Shown: positions 15,805 through 24,804, counted from the first letter of the stretch. The stretch: DNA of 31,359 bases from DASPXY01 sp038227745 (GCA_038227745.1 JBBRPS010000018.1:1-31359); one strand, 5' to 3'. Notes: generated by a model from the letters alone, not told the origin. Numbers and translations are program-made.

Positions 15805-17004
15805 TCACGCAAGGTCCCGATCCTCGAACAGGATCAGGCCGAACAGCAAGGCGATCGCCGTGTACATGACAGCGTACAGTGCCACGTTCGCGGTGTACAG
15901 GGCAAACTGGTCCGGCGGCAAGGGTGCGTCGCGGACGATGACCGCACCCAGGCCGAAGTGCTCCAGGCCGGGCAGGACGGTGTCGAACACCTGCGCCATG
16001 AACTTCACGAGCTGTAACTTCGAGACCGCCACCAGGATAGGCGTCAGGTGTCCGAGGAAGTAGAAAATGACGCACACGGGGATGTTGACGACCATGGACA
16101 GGCGTGTGGCCAGGGCGGTGGCGATGGCGAGCAGGACCATGACCTGGCAGGAGACGATGGCCAGGCCGGGCAAGGCGCTGGCGGCGTCGTCCACCCACAG
16201 GCCGACGCCGCGCACGAAGTCGGCAGGCGCCCCTTCCGGGGTGTAGTTGTCCACGAAGCGCAGCACCCAGGCGGGGTCGGCGACGCGGTCGCGCGGGTCG
16301 ATCGGCGGGTCGAGGGTCTGCTTGAAGAGGAACATCCACACCATGAACCAGCCCAGGAGGGTGGCCATCACCAGGGCGGCCAGGAAGATGCCGACGAACT
16401 TGCCGAGGAGGAACTGGCGGCGCGAGACCGGCTTGCTCATCAGGGTGATGGCGGTGCGACCCTCGATCTCCTCGCTTATTGAGGCGCTGGCGGCGATGAC
16501 GGCGAAGACGACCGCGAACAGCATGATGAGATCGTAGCCCAGTTCCTTCACCATCTTGATGTCCTCGCCGAGGGTGAAGTAGGGCAGCAGCGGCACCAGC
16601 CACATGAGGAACAGGGCGAAGGCGAACAGCAGCCAGAACATGGGCTGCCGGAGGCTCTCGCGGAAGGCGGCCAGGCCGACCGCCGCCCCCTTGGGCCAGA
16701 CCTGCAAGAGGAGGGCGAAGACGAGGACGAAGAAATCGACCGTGAGCTGCAGTTGCAGGATCGAGCCGAACAGCCGGCCGTAGCGTGGCAGCACCTGGGG
16801 GTCGGCGTTGGCGTCGAGGAAGAAGGCCAGGCCGACGGCGGCGACGAGGACGCCGAGCAGCGCCCAGCCCCACGAGGCCGGGCGGCGCAGCTGGACCGCC
16901 AAGGTGCGCGGGTCCAGGGCCGCGAGCCAGGGCAGGGCGGCGAGGAGCTGCGCCAGGCACAGGAGGGCGGACACCGCGAACAGGCTGAGGGTGGCGGCAG
17001 TCAT
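15805..17004 (-). CDS. ABC-2-type transporter permease
   Basis: 399 residues with six or more hydrophobic segments: near 1-25, 47-63, 85-103, 120-145, 160-175, 210-230, 290-330 and 370-392. A cytoplasmic stretch reads SISEEIEGRTAITLMSKPVS then RRQFLLGKFVGIF, which is the typical ABC-2 permease pattern (EE..GT....L..P.SR...l.GK). No ATP-binding domain is present, so it needs a separate ATPase; the adjacent downstream ABC protein has a degraded ATPase, so the true partner may be encoded elsewhere. Substrate unknown. The start at ATG 17004 lacks an obvious Shine-Dalgarno; it lies 27 bases after the acylphosphatase stop. Confidence 0.85.
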   Translation of the reverse strand: MTAATLSLFAVSALLCLAQLLAALPWLAALDPRTLAVQLRRPASWGWALLGVLVAAVGLAFFLDANADPQVLPRYGRLFGSILQLQLTVDFFVLVFALLLQVWPKGAAVGLAAFRESLRQPMFWLLFAFALFLMWLVPLLPYFTLGEDIKMVKELGYDLIMLFAVVFAVIAASASISEEIEGRTAITLMSKPVSRRQFLLGKFVGIFLAALVMATLLGWFMVWMFLFKQTLDPPIDPRDRVADPAWVLRFVDNYTPEGAPADFVRGVGLWVDDAASALPGLAIVSCQVMVLLAIATALATRLSMVVNIPVCVIFYFLGHLTPILVAVSKLQLVKFMAQVFDTVLPGLEHFGLGAVIVRDAPLPPDQFALYTANVALYAVMYTAIALLFGLILFEDRDLA

Positions 17005-17031
17005 GGTGAGCCAAGCGAGTCGGGGGCGGCG

Positions 17032-17301
17032 TCAGCGACGGATCGTGAAGTCGTGGAAGCCGCCTGGGGGTTCGTCGTGTATCGTCTGGCGTTCGATGTA
17101 CCCGGCCATCTGGCGGGCGACGGCGCTGAGGAAGTTTTCGACCTCGTCCGCCTCGCCCTCGGCGACCAGTTCGACGTCTCCGCCCGGAAGGTTGCGGACA
17201 TAGCCGGTGACGGCAAAGCCGCGTGCGAGCCCCTTCGTGGTGTAGCGGAAACCGACGCCCTGGACGTCGCCGGAGTACAGCACGCGCCTGGAAACGGGCA
17301 T
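17032..17301 (-). CDS. acyP: Acylphosphatase
   Basis: 89 residues, the normal size for the family, which hydrolyses acyl phosphates such as carbamoyl phosphate. The substrate-binding loop reads SGDVQGVGFRYTT, with the invariant Arg in GVGFR, and the catalytic Asn is in GYVRNLPGGDVELVAEG. Start ATG 17301 is chosen because AGGAGG lies just upstream; a longer frame from 17364 would run through the palindrome region and has no family support. It is the third gene of the co-directional run after ligA and nadK. Probably a small cytoplasmic enzyme. Confidence 0.93.
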   Translation of the reverse strand: MPVSRRVLYSGDVQGVGFRYTTKGLARGFAVTGYVRNLPGGDVELVAEGEADEVENFLSAVARQMAGYIERQTIHDEPPGGFHDFTIRR

Positions 17302-17327
17302 GGGGACCAGCCTCCTACCCCATTCAA

Positions 17328-17412
17328 GCCCACCCGTTGCACCGGGTGGGCCTCGTGGGGACAAGCTGCCAGCTTGTCCCTCCCCCGGACAAGCTGGCAG
17401 CTTGTCCCCACG
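17328..17412. repeat. Palindrome pair between nadK and the acylphosphatase gene
   Basis: Two elements. A CCCACCCG/CGGGTGGG stem spans 17328-17351. It is followed by a perfect 26-base inverted repeat with arms 17354-17379 and 17387-17412 around a 7-base loop. Each 26-base arm itself contains the palindrome GGACAAGCTG-C-CAGCTTGTCC, so the DNA or RNA can fold as one long or two short hairpins. It occupies half of the 166-base gap. Confidence 0.88.
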
Positions 17413-17467
17413 ATCCGCGGGCCGCGCGCGCGGGACGCCACTGCCGACCTATACGCCGCGGCCCGGC

Positions 17468-18325
17468 TCAGGGTTCATTGCGGTAGCTGGGACCGGCCCC
17501 CCAGCGCAGCTTGTCGCGCAGCGTCTGGTAGAAGCTGCGCCCCGGCACCTTGACCAGCGCGAACGCCACCGGCGCCCGCCGGACCGTGACGCGGTGCTGC
17601 GCCGACAGCGGGAACGTCTCCTGACCGTCCACGACCAGGACGGCGGGCTGGTCGCCGCGTGGCAGGGTGATGGTGTACACCTTGTCGGCGGAATCGACCA
17701 CCGGGCGGTAGGTCAGGGTGTGCGGGCAAAGAGACGTGATCGCGAACGCTTGCAGCTCCTGTCCGAGGATCGGGCCGCCGGCCGACAGACTGTGGGCGGT
17801 CGAGCCGACCGGCGTGCTGATGATGAGCCCGTCGCCGCTGAAGCGCGTCACCATGTCGCCATCTACTTCCAGGTCGAGGTCCAGCATGCGGAAGGGCGGC
17901 GCGGTGTGGAAGACGATCTCGTTCAGCCCCAGCAGGGGGTGGTCCGGCACAGGGACGCCGGACGCGGTGCTCTCGATCAGGCACTCGAACATGAGGTGGC
18001 GCGTGATGCGGTATTCGCCGGCGAGCACGCGCGGAAAGCAGGAGCGCAACTCGTCGGAGGTGAGGTCGGCGAGGAAGCCGAGACGGCCGAGGTTGACGCC
18101 GAGGACGGGGATCTGCCGGTAGCCCATCTGGCGGGCGGCGCGGAGGATGGCGCCGTCGCCACCGAGGACGAGGGCGATGTCGGCGGCGGGGTAGCGGCGC
18201 AGGTCCTGTTCCTGGAGCAGGTCGCAGACGACGACGTCGCAGTGCGAGCGGAGGAAGGGCAGGAGGCGGTCGGCCTCCTCGCGGACGCCGGGGCGGTGCG
18301 CGTTGCCGAGTACGAAGAGTCTCAC
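17468..18325 (-). CDS. nadK: NAD kinase
   Basis: 285 residues, a normal size. It phosphorylates NAD to NADP. The diagnostic motifs are present: GGDG in LVLGGDGAILRAAR, NLGRLGFLAD, NEIVFH, and SGDGLIISTPVGSTAHSL followed by SAGGP. The start is GTG 18325 behind AGGGGAGG; no in-frame ATG fits upstream. It begins 36 bases after the ligA stop, so the two are probably co-transcribed. Pairing is functionally sensible, since LigA consumes NAD and NadK diverts it, but this may be coincidental. Confidence 0.95.
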   Translation of the reverse strand: MRLFVLGNAHRPGVREEADRLLPFLRSHCDVVVCDLLQEQDLRRYPAADIALVLGGDGAILRAARQMGYRQIPVLGVNLGRLGFLADLTSDELRSCFPRVLAGEYRITRHLMFECLIESTASGVPVPDHPLLGLNEIVFHTAPPFRMLDLDLEVDGDMVTRFSGDGLIISTPVGSTAHSLSAGGPILGQELQAFAITSLCPHTLTYRPVVDSADKVYTITLPRGDQPAVLVVDGQETFPLSAQHRVTVRRAPVAFALVKVPGRSFYQTLRDKLRWGAGPSYRNEP

Positions 18326-18361
18326 GCCACGGCCCTCCCCTGATCTCCGACGGAACCCGGC

Positions 18362-20707
18362 TCAATCGGTGAACAACTCCCGCGCCGCGTACTTGCCTCC
18401 CTGCTTACTCTTCGCGGCAGTCTCTCCACCATTAGTTTTCCCGATCAGTTTATCGAAGTCCTCCTCGGTCAGCACGGGTACACCCAACTCCTTGGCCCTA
18501 TCGAGCTTGCTGCCCGCCGCTTCCCCGGCCACCACGTAGCTCGTCTTCGACGAGACGCTTCCCGTCGCCTTGCCGCCCAGCGCCTTGATCAGTTTCTCGA
18601 TCTCGTCGCGGCCGTAATTCTTGAGCGTCCCCGTGACTACGAACGTCTTCCCGGCGAGGCTGACGCCCGCGGGTACTCCCGGCACCACCCCCGCGGCGGC
18701 CGCGGTCGCGGCGGCGACCATCTTGTCGAACTCCTGCTCCGTGATGACCGCGACGCCCAGTTCCTTCGCCTTGTCCAGCTTGCTGCCCGCCGCCTCGCCC
18801 GCGATCACGTAATCGGTCTTCGATGAGACGCTGCCGACCGCCTTGCCGCCGAAGGACTTGATCCTGTCCTCGATGGCCTCACGGCTGTAGTTCTCGAGCG
18901 TCCCGGTGACCACGAACGTCTTGCCGGCCAGCACCGCGCCGCCCGGGGTAGCCTTCGCGTCCTCGGTCAGCTTGACGCCCAGCTCGCGCAGCTCCTTCAC
19001 GAGCTTCTCGCCGTCCTTGCCGTGGAAGAAGTCGCGGACGCTCTCGGCCCGCCGCGGCCCGAAGCCCTTGATCTTCGCGATCTTCTCCTGCGGGGCGGCG
19101 AGCAGTTCGTCGATGCTCTTGAACTCGGCGGTGAGCAGCTCCGCCATGCTCTCGCCGACCATCGGAATGCTCAGCGCGGCCAGCAACCGCGTCAGGCCGC
19201 GCGACTTGCTCGTGGCGATGCCGGCGAGCAGGTTCTGCGCCGACTTCTTGCCCATGCGCTCGAGCGTCAGCAGCTGCTCCGCCGTCAGCCGGTACAGGTC
19301 CGCCACCGATTTCACCAGTCCGCTGCCGACGAGCTGCTTGCAGATCTCCTCGCCGAGCCCCTCGATGTCCATGCGCGAGCGCTTGCCGAACGTCTCCAGC
19401 CGCGCTTGCAGCTGGGCCGGGCAGCTGGCCCCCGTGCAGTAGTAGCGCACGTCGTCCGTCATTGTCGGACTGCCGCAGACCGGGCAGGTCTTCGGGAACA
19501 CGAAGACCTTCTCGGCGCCGGTGCGCATCTCCTTGAGCGAGGAGACGACCTGCGGGATGATCTCGTTCGCTTTGATGACGACGACCTGGTCGCCGACGCG
19601 GATGTCCTTCTGCGCGATCTGCCGGGCGTTGTGCAGGGTGGCGTTGGAGACGGTCGTCTGGCACAGCCAGACCGGCGGGTCGAGCTTGGCGACCGGCGTC
19701 AGGACGCCGTCCTTGCCGACGCTCAGGTCGATGACGGCGATGCGGGTGATGGCCTGCTCGTCCTCGTACTTGTAGGCCGTCGCCCAGCGCGGCGCCTTCG
19801 AGTGCGTCCCGAGCCGCTCGCGCTGCTCGAAGCTATCGACCTTGACGACCATGCCGTCGGTGTCGTAGTCGAGGTCGTGCCGCTTCTCCTCCCAGCTCTG
19901 CACGTACTCGATCACGCCGGCGATGTCGTCGAACGCCTTGATGTGCGGGTTCACGGGGAAGCCGAGGCGCTTGAGCAGGTCCAGCGCCTCGGTATGGGTG
20001 CGAACCTGGACGCCCTCGAGGGCGCCCGTGGCGTAGGCGAACAGGCGGAGACGGCGTTTGGCGCACATTTTCGGATCGAGCTGTTTGAGCGAGCCGGCGG
20101 TGAGGTTGCGCGGGTTGGCCGCCTTCTTCTCGCCCTTTGCGACCATCTCCTCGTTGAAGCGAACGAAGTCGGCCCGCGACATGTACACCTCGCCGCGGGC
20201 CTCGAGCAGCCGGGGCGGTTTCTGGCCCTGGAGCCGCAGCGGCAGATTGCGGATGGTCTTGAGGTTGTGCGTCACGCTGTCGCCCTGCTCGCCGTCGCCG
20301 CGGGTGGCGCCGAGGGCGAAGACGCCGCCCTCGTAGGTCAGCGAGATGGCCACGCCGTCGATCTTCAGTTCGACGACGTAGCGGACCGGCTCACCCTTTT
20401 TGAGGAGCTTGCGGACGCGGGCGTCGAACTCGCGCAGGTCGTCGGGGCTGTTGCTCTTGTCGATGGAGAGCATCGGGACACGATGCTTGACGGTCTCGAA
20501 GCCCTCGATGGGCTGGCCGCCGGGCCGCTGCGTGGGGCTGTCGGGCGTGACCAGGTCGGGGTGGGCCTTCTCCAGATCCTCCAGTTCGCGCAGCAGGCGG
20601 TCGAACTCGAGGTCGGAGATCTCGGGCTGGGCCTCGACGTAATACTTGTAGTTGTGGTAGTTGAGCTGGCGGCGCAGTTCTTCGGCGCGTTGTTTGAGAG
20701 ACGCCAT
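18362..20707 (-). CDS. ligA: NAD-dependent DNA ligase with two tandem BRCT domains
   Basis: 781 residues, about 100 longer than usual. The adenylation domain has the nucleophile Lys115 in ELKIDG and the N-terminal Ia domain (NYHNYKYYVEAQPEI). An OB-fold follows, then the four-Cys zinc finger (C408, C411, C424, C429) and helix-hairpin-helix repeats (about 440-560). Unusually, two BRCT domains follow, at about 591-665 and 681-756, joined by an Ala/Gly/Val linker. They share GKTFVVTGTL, GSVSSKT and AGEAAGSKLD, which suggests a recent internal duplication. Catalytic residues appear intact, so this is the replicative ligase. A short fragment of a duplicated ligA start lies at 24875-24957. Confidence 0.96.
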   Translation of the reverse strand: MASLKQRAEELRRQLNYHNYKYYVEAQPEISDLEFDRLLRELEDLEKAHPDLVTPDSPTQRPGGQPIEGFETVKHRVPMLSIDKSNSPDDLREFDARVRKLLKKGEPVRYVVELKIDGVAISLTYEGGVFALGATRGDGEQGDSVTHNLKTIRNLPLRLQGQKPPRLLEARGEVYMSRADFVRFNEEMVAKGEKKAANPRNLTAGSLKQLDPKMCAKRRLRLFAYATGALEGVQVRTHTEALDLLKRLGFPVNPHIKAFDDIAGVIEYVQSWEEKRHDLDYDTDGMVVKVDSFEQRERLGTHSKAPRWATAYKYEDEQAITRIAVIDLSVGKDGVLTPVAKLDPPVWLCQTTVSNATLHNARQIAQKDIRVGDQVVVIKANEIIPQVVSSLKEMRTGAEKVFVFPKTCPVCGSPTMTDDVRYYCTGASCPAQLQARLETFGKRSRMDIEGLGEEICKQLVGSGLVKSVADLYRLTAEQLLTLERMGKKSAQNLLAGIATSKSRGLTRLLAALSIPMVGESMAELLTAEFKSIDELLAAPQEKIAKIKGFGPRRAESVRDFFHGKDGEKLVKELRELGVKLTEDAKATPGGAVLAGKTFVVTGTLENYSREAIEDRIKSFGGKAVGSVSSKTDYVIAGEAAGSKLDKAKELGVAVITEQEFDKMVAAATAAAAGVVPGVPAGVSLAGKTFVVTGTLKNYGRDEIEKLIKALGGKATGSVSSKTSYVVAGEAAGSKLDRAKELGVPVLTEEDFDKLIGKTNGGETAAKSKQGGKYAARELFTD

Positions 20708-20727
20708 GATATTGCCCTACCGCACGG

Positions 20728-20805
20728 TCAAGGGGGACTGGCTGGGTCTTTCGCTGGAGGAATTGTCGCCTGCGTGCGCTCCTTTTGCAAGCGCCGCAGC
20801 CGGTC
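20728..20805 (-). pseudogene. C-terminal fragment of the small membrane protein (24993-25331)
   Basis: Read on the minus strand this codes RLRRLQKERTQATIPPAKDP followed by ASPP and TGA (20728-20730). It matches RLRRLQKERTEATIPPA at the end of the intact membrane-protein gene near 25 kb. The DNA core 20756-20805 aligns with 25042-25091. The fragment stops 20 bases before ligA, as if a membrane-protein gene had once preceded ligA directly. Confidence 0.75.
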
Positions 20806-20809
20806 TGCC

Positions 20810-20872
20810 GTAGCGACAAGCGGCCGCGCTTGTCGCTGAGCGAGTGCGACCAGCGCGGCCGCTTGTCGCTAC
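20810..20872. repeat. Inverted repeat upstream of ligA
   Basis: Arms 20810-20830 and 20852-20872 pair perfectly over 21 bases (GTAGCGACAAGCGGCC...). The left arm continues into its own palindrome, AGCGACAAGC-GGCCGC-GCTTGTCGCT, so alternative folds exist. The 388 bases between ligA and the kinase hold this, the fragment at 20728 and the direct repeat at 20941, with no gene. Confidence 0.85.
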
Positions 20873-20940
20873 GAGGATTCGCAAACCGCTCTAAACAATC
20901 GTCGGACGAACGCCGGCACCCCCATGACATTATCACCGCA

Positions 20941-21010
20941 GGCGCCCTACGACCGAACTCCTTGCGTTCCTCCGCCAGCCCTGTCATGATAAGAGCCAAC
21001 ACGGGAATCA
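20941..21010. repeat. 70-base direct repeat, left copy
   Basis: Matches 24805-24874 in the same orientation with 7 differences in 70 bases by my count. Begins GGCGCCCTACG and ends GAATCA. The two copies bracket the kinase and RHH/HNH genes. On the minus strand both read as a short open segment (LIMxxLAxERKxFGRRAP), possibly a gene fragment I do not recognise. Confidence 0.8.
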
Positions 21011-21095
21011 CTTCCCAGAGGATCTGGCGCGGGGCGTCCGCCGTTACCTGCTCCCCTGGAAGCGGCAGCGTACACCCCTATCAGGAAATTGCCCC

Positions 21096-23493
21096 ATGCC
21101 GATTGTCCAGAAACTGTTCGGGTTCGCCCTGGAAACGGTCCTCAGCGGGGGGGACGTGAACGGCGCCCGCGTCAAGGATCTCGTCGCGGAGTGTTTCCGC
21201 GATCCCAGCCAGCGGCTGCACAAGGCCCTGCAACGGAGCAGCGAGCGCACCTGGCAGACGGTCGAGATGGCCCTGGCCGGCGACTCGCTCTGGCCGCGGC
21301 TCAAGGGACTCCTCGCCCCGAAGGACGAGAAGGCGTTCCGCCAGCAGATCCTGACGCTGCTCCAGCTCGCCCCCCTCCCCGATCACCCCAACCGGGATCA
21401 GTTCTGCCAGGCCGCCCTGGGGGAGATCCGGGCGGCGCGCAAGGCGGGCTTGCTGAGCGGCGTCAGCCTTGACCCCACGGTCGTCACCCGGCGCGCCGGC
21501 GCCTTCGCCGCGTTCGCCGACCCCGTCCAGCGCCTCGCGGCCGAACAGCAGGCCGTCCAGGAGATCGCCGCCGACCTGCAGCAGGCGGGCTACCGCTACC
21601 TCGCCTGGCTCCTGGGACAGCGCCCGAGCCAGGGGGGCACCGCTCCTGCTCTTGGCAATCCGCTACTTCTTCCGCCGCGAGGTGGAAACCGATGAGGAAC
21701 TGTCGCGCGGCCTGACGTTCTGCCAGCTGGAGGCGCTCGGCCAGAGCCAGGAAGCCGCCCTGCGCGGCCTGCACGAGAACCTGCAGCGGCACGGCCAGCT
21801 CCTGGACGAAAAGCTGGCGGCGCTGCTGACCGTCAGCACCGAGGCCCGCGACGCCGCGGTCGCGGGACTGGAGACGGCCCTGGACCTCAAGGCGGAGCAG
21901 CAGCGTCAGGGCCAGGTGCTGGGCGAGCTCTACCAGGCGATGGCGGGGCTCCTGGAGCAGAACAAGTTGCAGCACCGGACCGTCCACCAGGGAGACAGCC
22001 TGTCGATCCGGGACGCCAAGGAGCGGCAGGCGGTCAAGGATCTGCTGGCCCGCTACCGGAGCCTGTCCGCCGAGCAGCGCCAGGCCGCGCCCGCCCTGCT
22101 CAACGGGCTGGGCAAGCTGGAGCTGGCGATCGGCGAGTTCGACGTGGCCCAGCGGGCGTTCGCGCAGGCGGCCGCGTACGCGCCGACGCCAGCCGCCAAG
22201 GCGGAGGCCCATTACAACGCCTACCGGGCCGCCCTCGAGCGCAAGGACTTCGACCGGGCGCTGGCGGAGTTGCTGCGGGCGGCCACGCTGGATCCGGCGC
22301 GGTTCCTGCCCTTCCCGATGAACAAGTACAAGCCCCAGCGCATCCTCGGCGTGGGTGGCTTCGGCGCGACGTTTCTCTGCCACATCCATCCGACGAACGC
22401 TCCGGTCGCCGTCAAGTCGCTGCTCCCCGAGGGCCTGGAGTGCAATGTCACGTCGCTCTTTCAGGAAGCCGCCGCGCTGGAGCAGGTGCCGCACCCGGCC
22501 ATCGTCCGCGTCCGTGACTACGGCTTCGCCGACCGACGGCAGACGCGGCCGTACATCGTGATGGAATACTTCCAGGGCGCCACCCTCGAGGATTTCGTCA
22601 AGGAGCGCGGCGGGTTGCGCGTCGAGGACTTGCAGCCGCTCGTGCAGACGGTGGCCGAGGCGCTGCAGGCGGCGCACGCGCAGGGCATCCTGCACCGGGA
22701 CGTCAAACCGGCCAACATCCTGATCCGCAAAGAGGGGGCGCTGTGGCAGGTGCGCCTGATCGATTTCGGGCTCGCGCTCAAACAGGCGCTCATCGAGGGG
22801 GCGAGCTCGACCGCGCGCAAGGGCCGGACGATCATGGAGAGCAGCGTCGCGGGGACGCTCGACTACGCCGCCCCGGAGCAGATGGGCAAGTTGCCGGGCG
22901 TGAAGGTCGGTCCCGCGGCGGATGTCTACGGGTTCGCCAAGACGTGCTGCTACGCCCTGTTCGAGTCGACGGAGCCGACGTTCCAGGACTGGCAGAAGAT
23001 TCCCCAGGACTGGGCCGAGTTGCTCGGGCACTGCCTGCAGAAGGCCCCCGACCGTCGGCCGGCCGGCTTCGCCGCTGTGCTGGAGGCGCTGGCGCGGCTG
23101 GGCGAGCCGATCCCGCAGGTCATGCCGGTGCTCCAGCGCGCGCCCGCCGCCGGGTCGCACTCCGGACAGCGCCGTGTCGCTCCTCAGGGCGGCCCCACTC
23201 CGTCCGCTGCGGCAGGGCCGGAACCAGCCGTGACGCTCGGCAAACGCATGGCCTGCGGGTTCATCGGCGCCTGCGGCCTGGGTTTGGCGATGATCCCCAT
23301 CATTATGATGCTGACAGGACCTGGCCCGGTCTCTGCCTTCCTTTTTGTCGCGTCGCCTGCGGCCGGCGGCTGTTTCGGGGCCTGGCGACTGGCGAACCTC
23401 TCCTGGAGAAAGGTCTGGATCCTCGGCGGGACTTGCCTCGGCCTTCTACCCATCCTGCTCTTCTTTGGCACGTGGACGGGCCTCATTAGGTAG
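21096..23493 (+). CDS. Membrane Ser/Thr protein kinase with TPR region; apparent frameshift
   Basis: Two frames join into a protein of about 798 residues. The first frame runs from ATG 21096 and the second continues from about 21638; a run of six G at 21632-21637 probably carries one extra base. The N-terminal ~180 residues are helical and of unknown family. A segment YFFRREVETDEELSRGLTF is followed by long coiled helices and a TPR-like stretch. The kinase domain spans about 22.3-23.1 kb with intact motifs: GVGGFGATF, Lys in VAVKSLL, ILHRDVKPANILI, LIDFGLALK and DYAAPEQMG. Three hydrophobic segments close the protein (about 23240-23490). Likely a membrane-anchored signalling kinase. As written the frame is broken; sequencing error, decay or slippage are all possible. 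Confidence 0.8.
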
Positions 23494-23629
23494 GCCCCGC
23501 CGAGGCCGCGCGGATACAACATGGACAAAAACTCTCTGCGAAGAAAGGGGGGCGAGACTATTTGCACGATCCGCAATAGGCGAAACAGTCCTGGCCTGTC
23601 TTTCCCTATGTCCGGCGGGCGCGCAATGG

Positions 23630-23635
23630 TAGAAT
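23630..23635 (+). promoter_or_regulatory. Possible extended -10 promoter of the RHH-like/HNH pair
   Basis: TGGTAGAAT gives a TG-extended -10 with 5 of 6 matches to TATAAT, 43 bases upstream of the ATG at 23678. No -35 is apparent. AAGGAGG at 23665-23671 is the ribosome binding site. Confidence 0.35.
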
Positions 23636-23677
23636 GCGGTTGGCGCGCTGCTTCGGGCGGCCACAAGGAGGCCATGC

Positions 23678-24028
23678 ATGTCCACAACAAACGTCGATCT
23701 CAGCGAGGCAGTGTACCAACGGCTGATCCGGCTAGCCACTCAGCAAGGCCAGGCTCCTGAGGCCATCCTCGACCAGGCGCTCGCCGACTACGAACGCAGG
23801 CTGCTCTCCGGGGAAGGTTGGGACGCCATGAATCGGCGTCGGGCGGCATTGATCGCCAAGAAATCCTGTGAGGCATTGACCGAAGAGGAGCGCGCCGAGT
23901 TCGAGCGTCTGCAGCGGATGAGTCACGAGGCCATGGAACGCCACTTCCCGCGACCCAGGCTCACCCCCGCGGAACTGGCCGAGGTGAAGAAGACCCTGGG
24001 GCTTCCCCAACAGGCGCTGGGTCAATGA
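23678..24028 (+). CDS. Small protein with ribbon-helix-helix-like N-terminus
   Basis: 116 residues. The first ~37 residues, including VDLSEAVYQRLIRLATQQG and PEAILDQALADYER, have the strand-helix-helix spacing of ribbon-helix-helix DNA-binding domains, as found in many antitoxins and small repressors. The rest is charged and helical (ALTEEERAEFERLQRM, LTPAELAEVKKTLGLP). A strong AAGGAGG precedes ATG 23678. The stop overlaps the start of the HNH gene as ATGA, so the two are translationally coupled. An antitoxin or autoregulator role is inferred from size and context, not shown. Confidence 0.7.
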   Translation: MSTTNVDLSEAVYQRLIRLATQQGQAPEAILDQALADYERRLLSGEGWDAMNRRRAALIAKKSCEALTEEERAEFERLQRMSHEAMERHFPRPRLTPAELAEVKKTLGLPQQALGQ

Positions 24029-24672
24029 GCGGCCCAGGACCGACAGCGCTTCCCGAACCGTTTGCCTACCCCAGCGAGCCCCACGGGCGGCGTCACGGCC
24101 CGGCAGGGTACGAGGACTACGGTCACTATAAGCCGTGGCTTCGCGACGAGTTCACGTTCCGCTGTGTGTACTGCCTGGAGCGCGAAACCTGGTATCCGAA
24201 CCGGGCCGCTTCCTTTTCCGCAGACCATTTCGTGCCGGTCGTCCTGGACCCCGGCCGAGAGCGGGACTACAGCAACCTCGTCTATGCCTGCACGCGCTGC
24301 AATTGCGTCAAGCAAGCCCTGATCGCGCTCCTGGATCCCACCGTGGTCGCCTTCGGTGACCACGTCCGGGTCATCGCCAGCGGGGCCATCGAGGCGTTGA
24401 CTCCTCAAGGTCAGCAGTTGATCGACCTCTTTCACCTGGACAAACCACCGGCGATCGAAGTACGTGAGGAGTATTTGCTCCTGCTGCGGGCGAAGAAGGA
24501 GCAGCCGGACAATCCGACCATCCACGCGCTGTTCCTCCGGAAATTCGGCTACCCAACCGATCTGCCGGATCTTCGCAAACTTCGGCCGCCGGGCGGCAAC
24601 GCGAAGCAAGGCAGTGAGGACAATTGCTACCTTGCGTGCCACGAGCGAGGCGATCTGCCCGAGTATTACTAG
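24025..24672 (+). CDS. HNH endonuclease family protein
   Basis: 215 residues. A zinc-binding HNH core lies at about residues 44-98: FRCVYC (C47, C50), SADHFVPVV (D67-H68, the catalytic His), YSNLVYACTRCNCVKQA (N84; C89 and C92). The C-terminal half is helical with no recognised domain. HNH proteins cut DNA or nick it in restriction, mobile-element and toxin systems; this one has no homing or restriction partner nearby. The overlapping upstream RHH-like gene and the location inside a block flanked by duplicated DNA suggest an accessory module (inference). The start at 24025 is fixed by the ATGA overlap. Confidence 0.85.
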   Translation: MSGPGPTALPEPFAYPSEPHGRRHGPAGYEDYGHYKPWLRDEFTFRCVYCLERETWYPNRAASFSADHFVPVVLDPGRERDYSNLVYACTRCNCVKQALIALLDPTVVAFGDHVRVIASGAIEALTPQGQQLIDLFHLDKPPAIEVREEYLLLLRAKKEQPDNPTIHALFLRKFGYPTDLPDLRKLRPPGGNAKQGSEDNCYLACHERGDLPEYY

Positions 24673-24804
24673 CCCGGAAAATGGCATGCAGCTCTTTTCA
24701 CGACCATCCGCCCGGCAGGCGGAACGGGGCCGAGCCTCTTCGCATGCGGAATAGCTGAAGAATCCTGCTCTCTGATGCCGTCACCAGCACCTGCCGGCCA
24801 CCCG

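Noticed and set aside
19022..20839. Plus-strand open frame of 605 codons opposite ligA
   Set aside because: Shadow of ligA; no motifs and an implausible composition.
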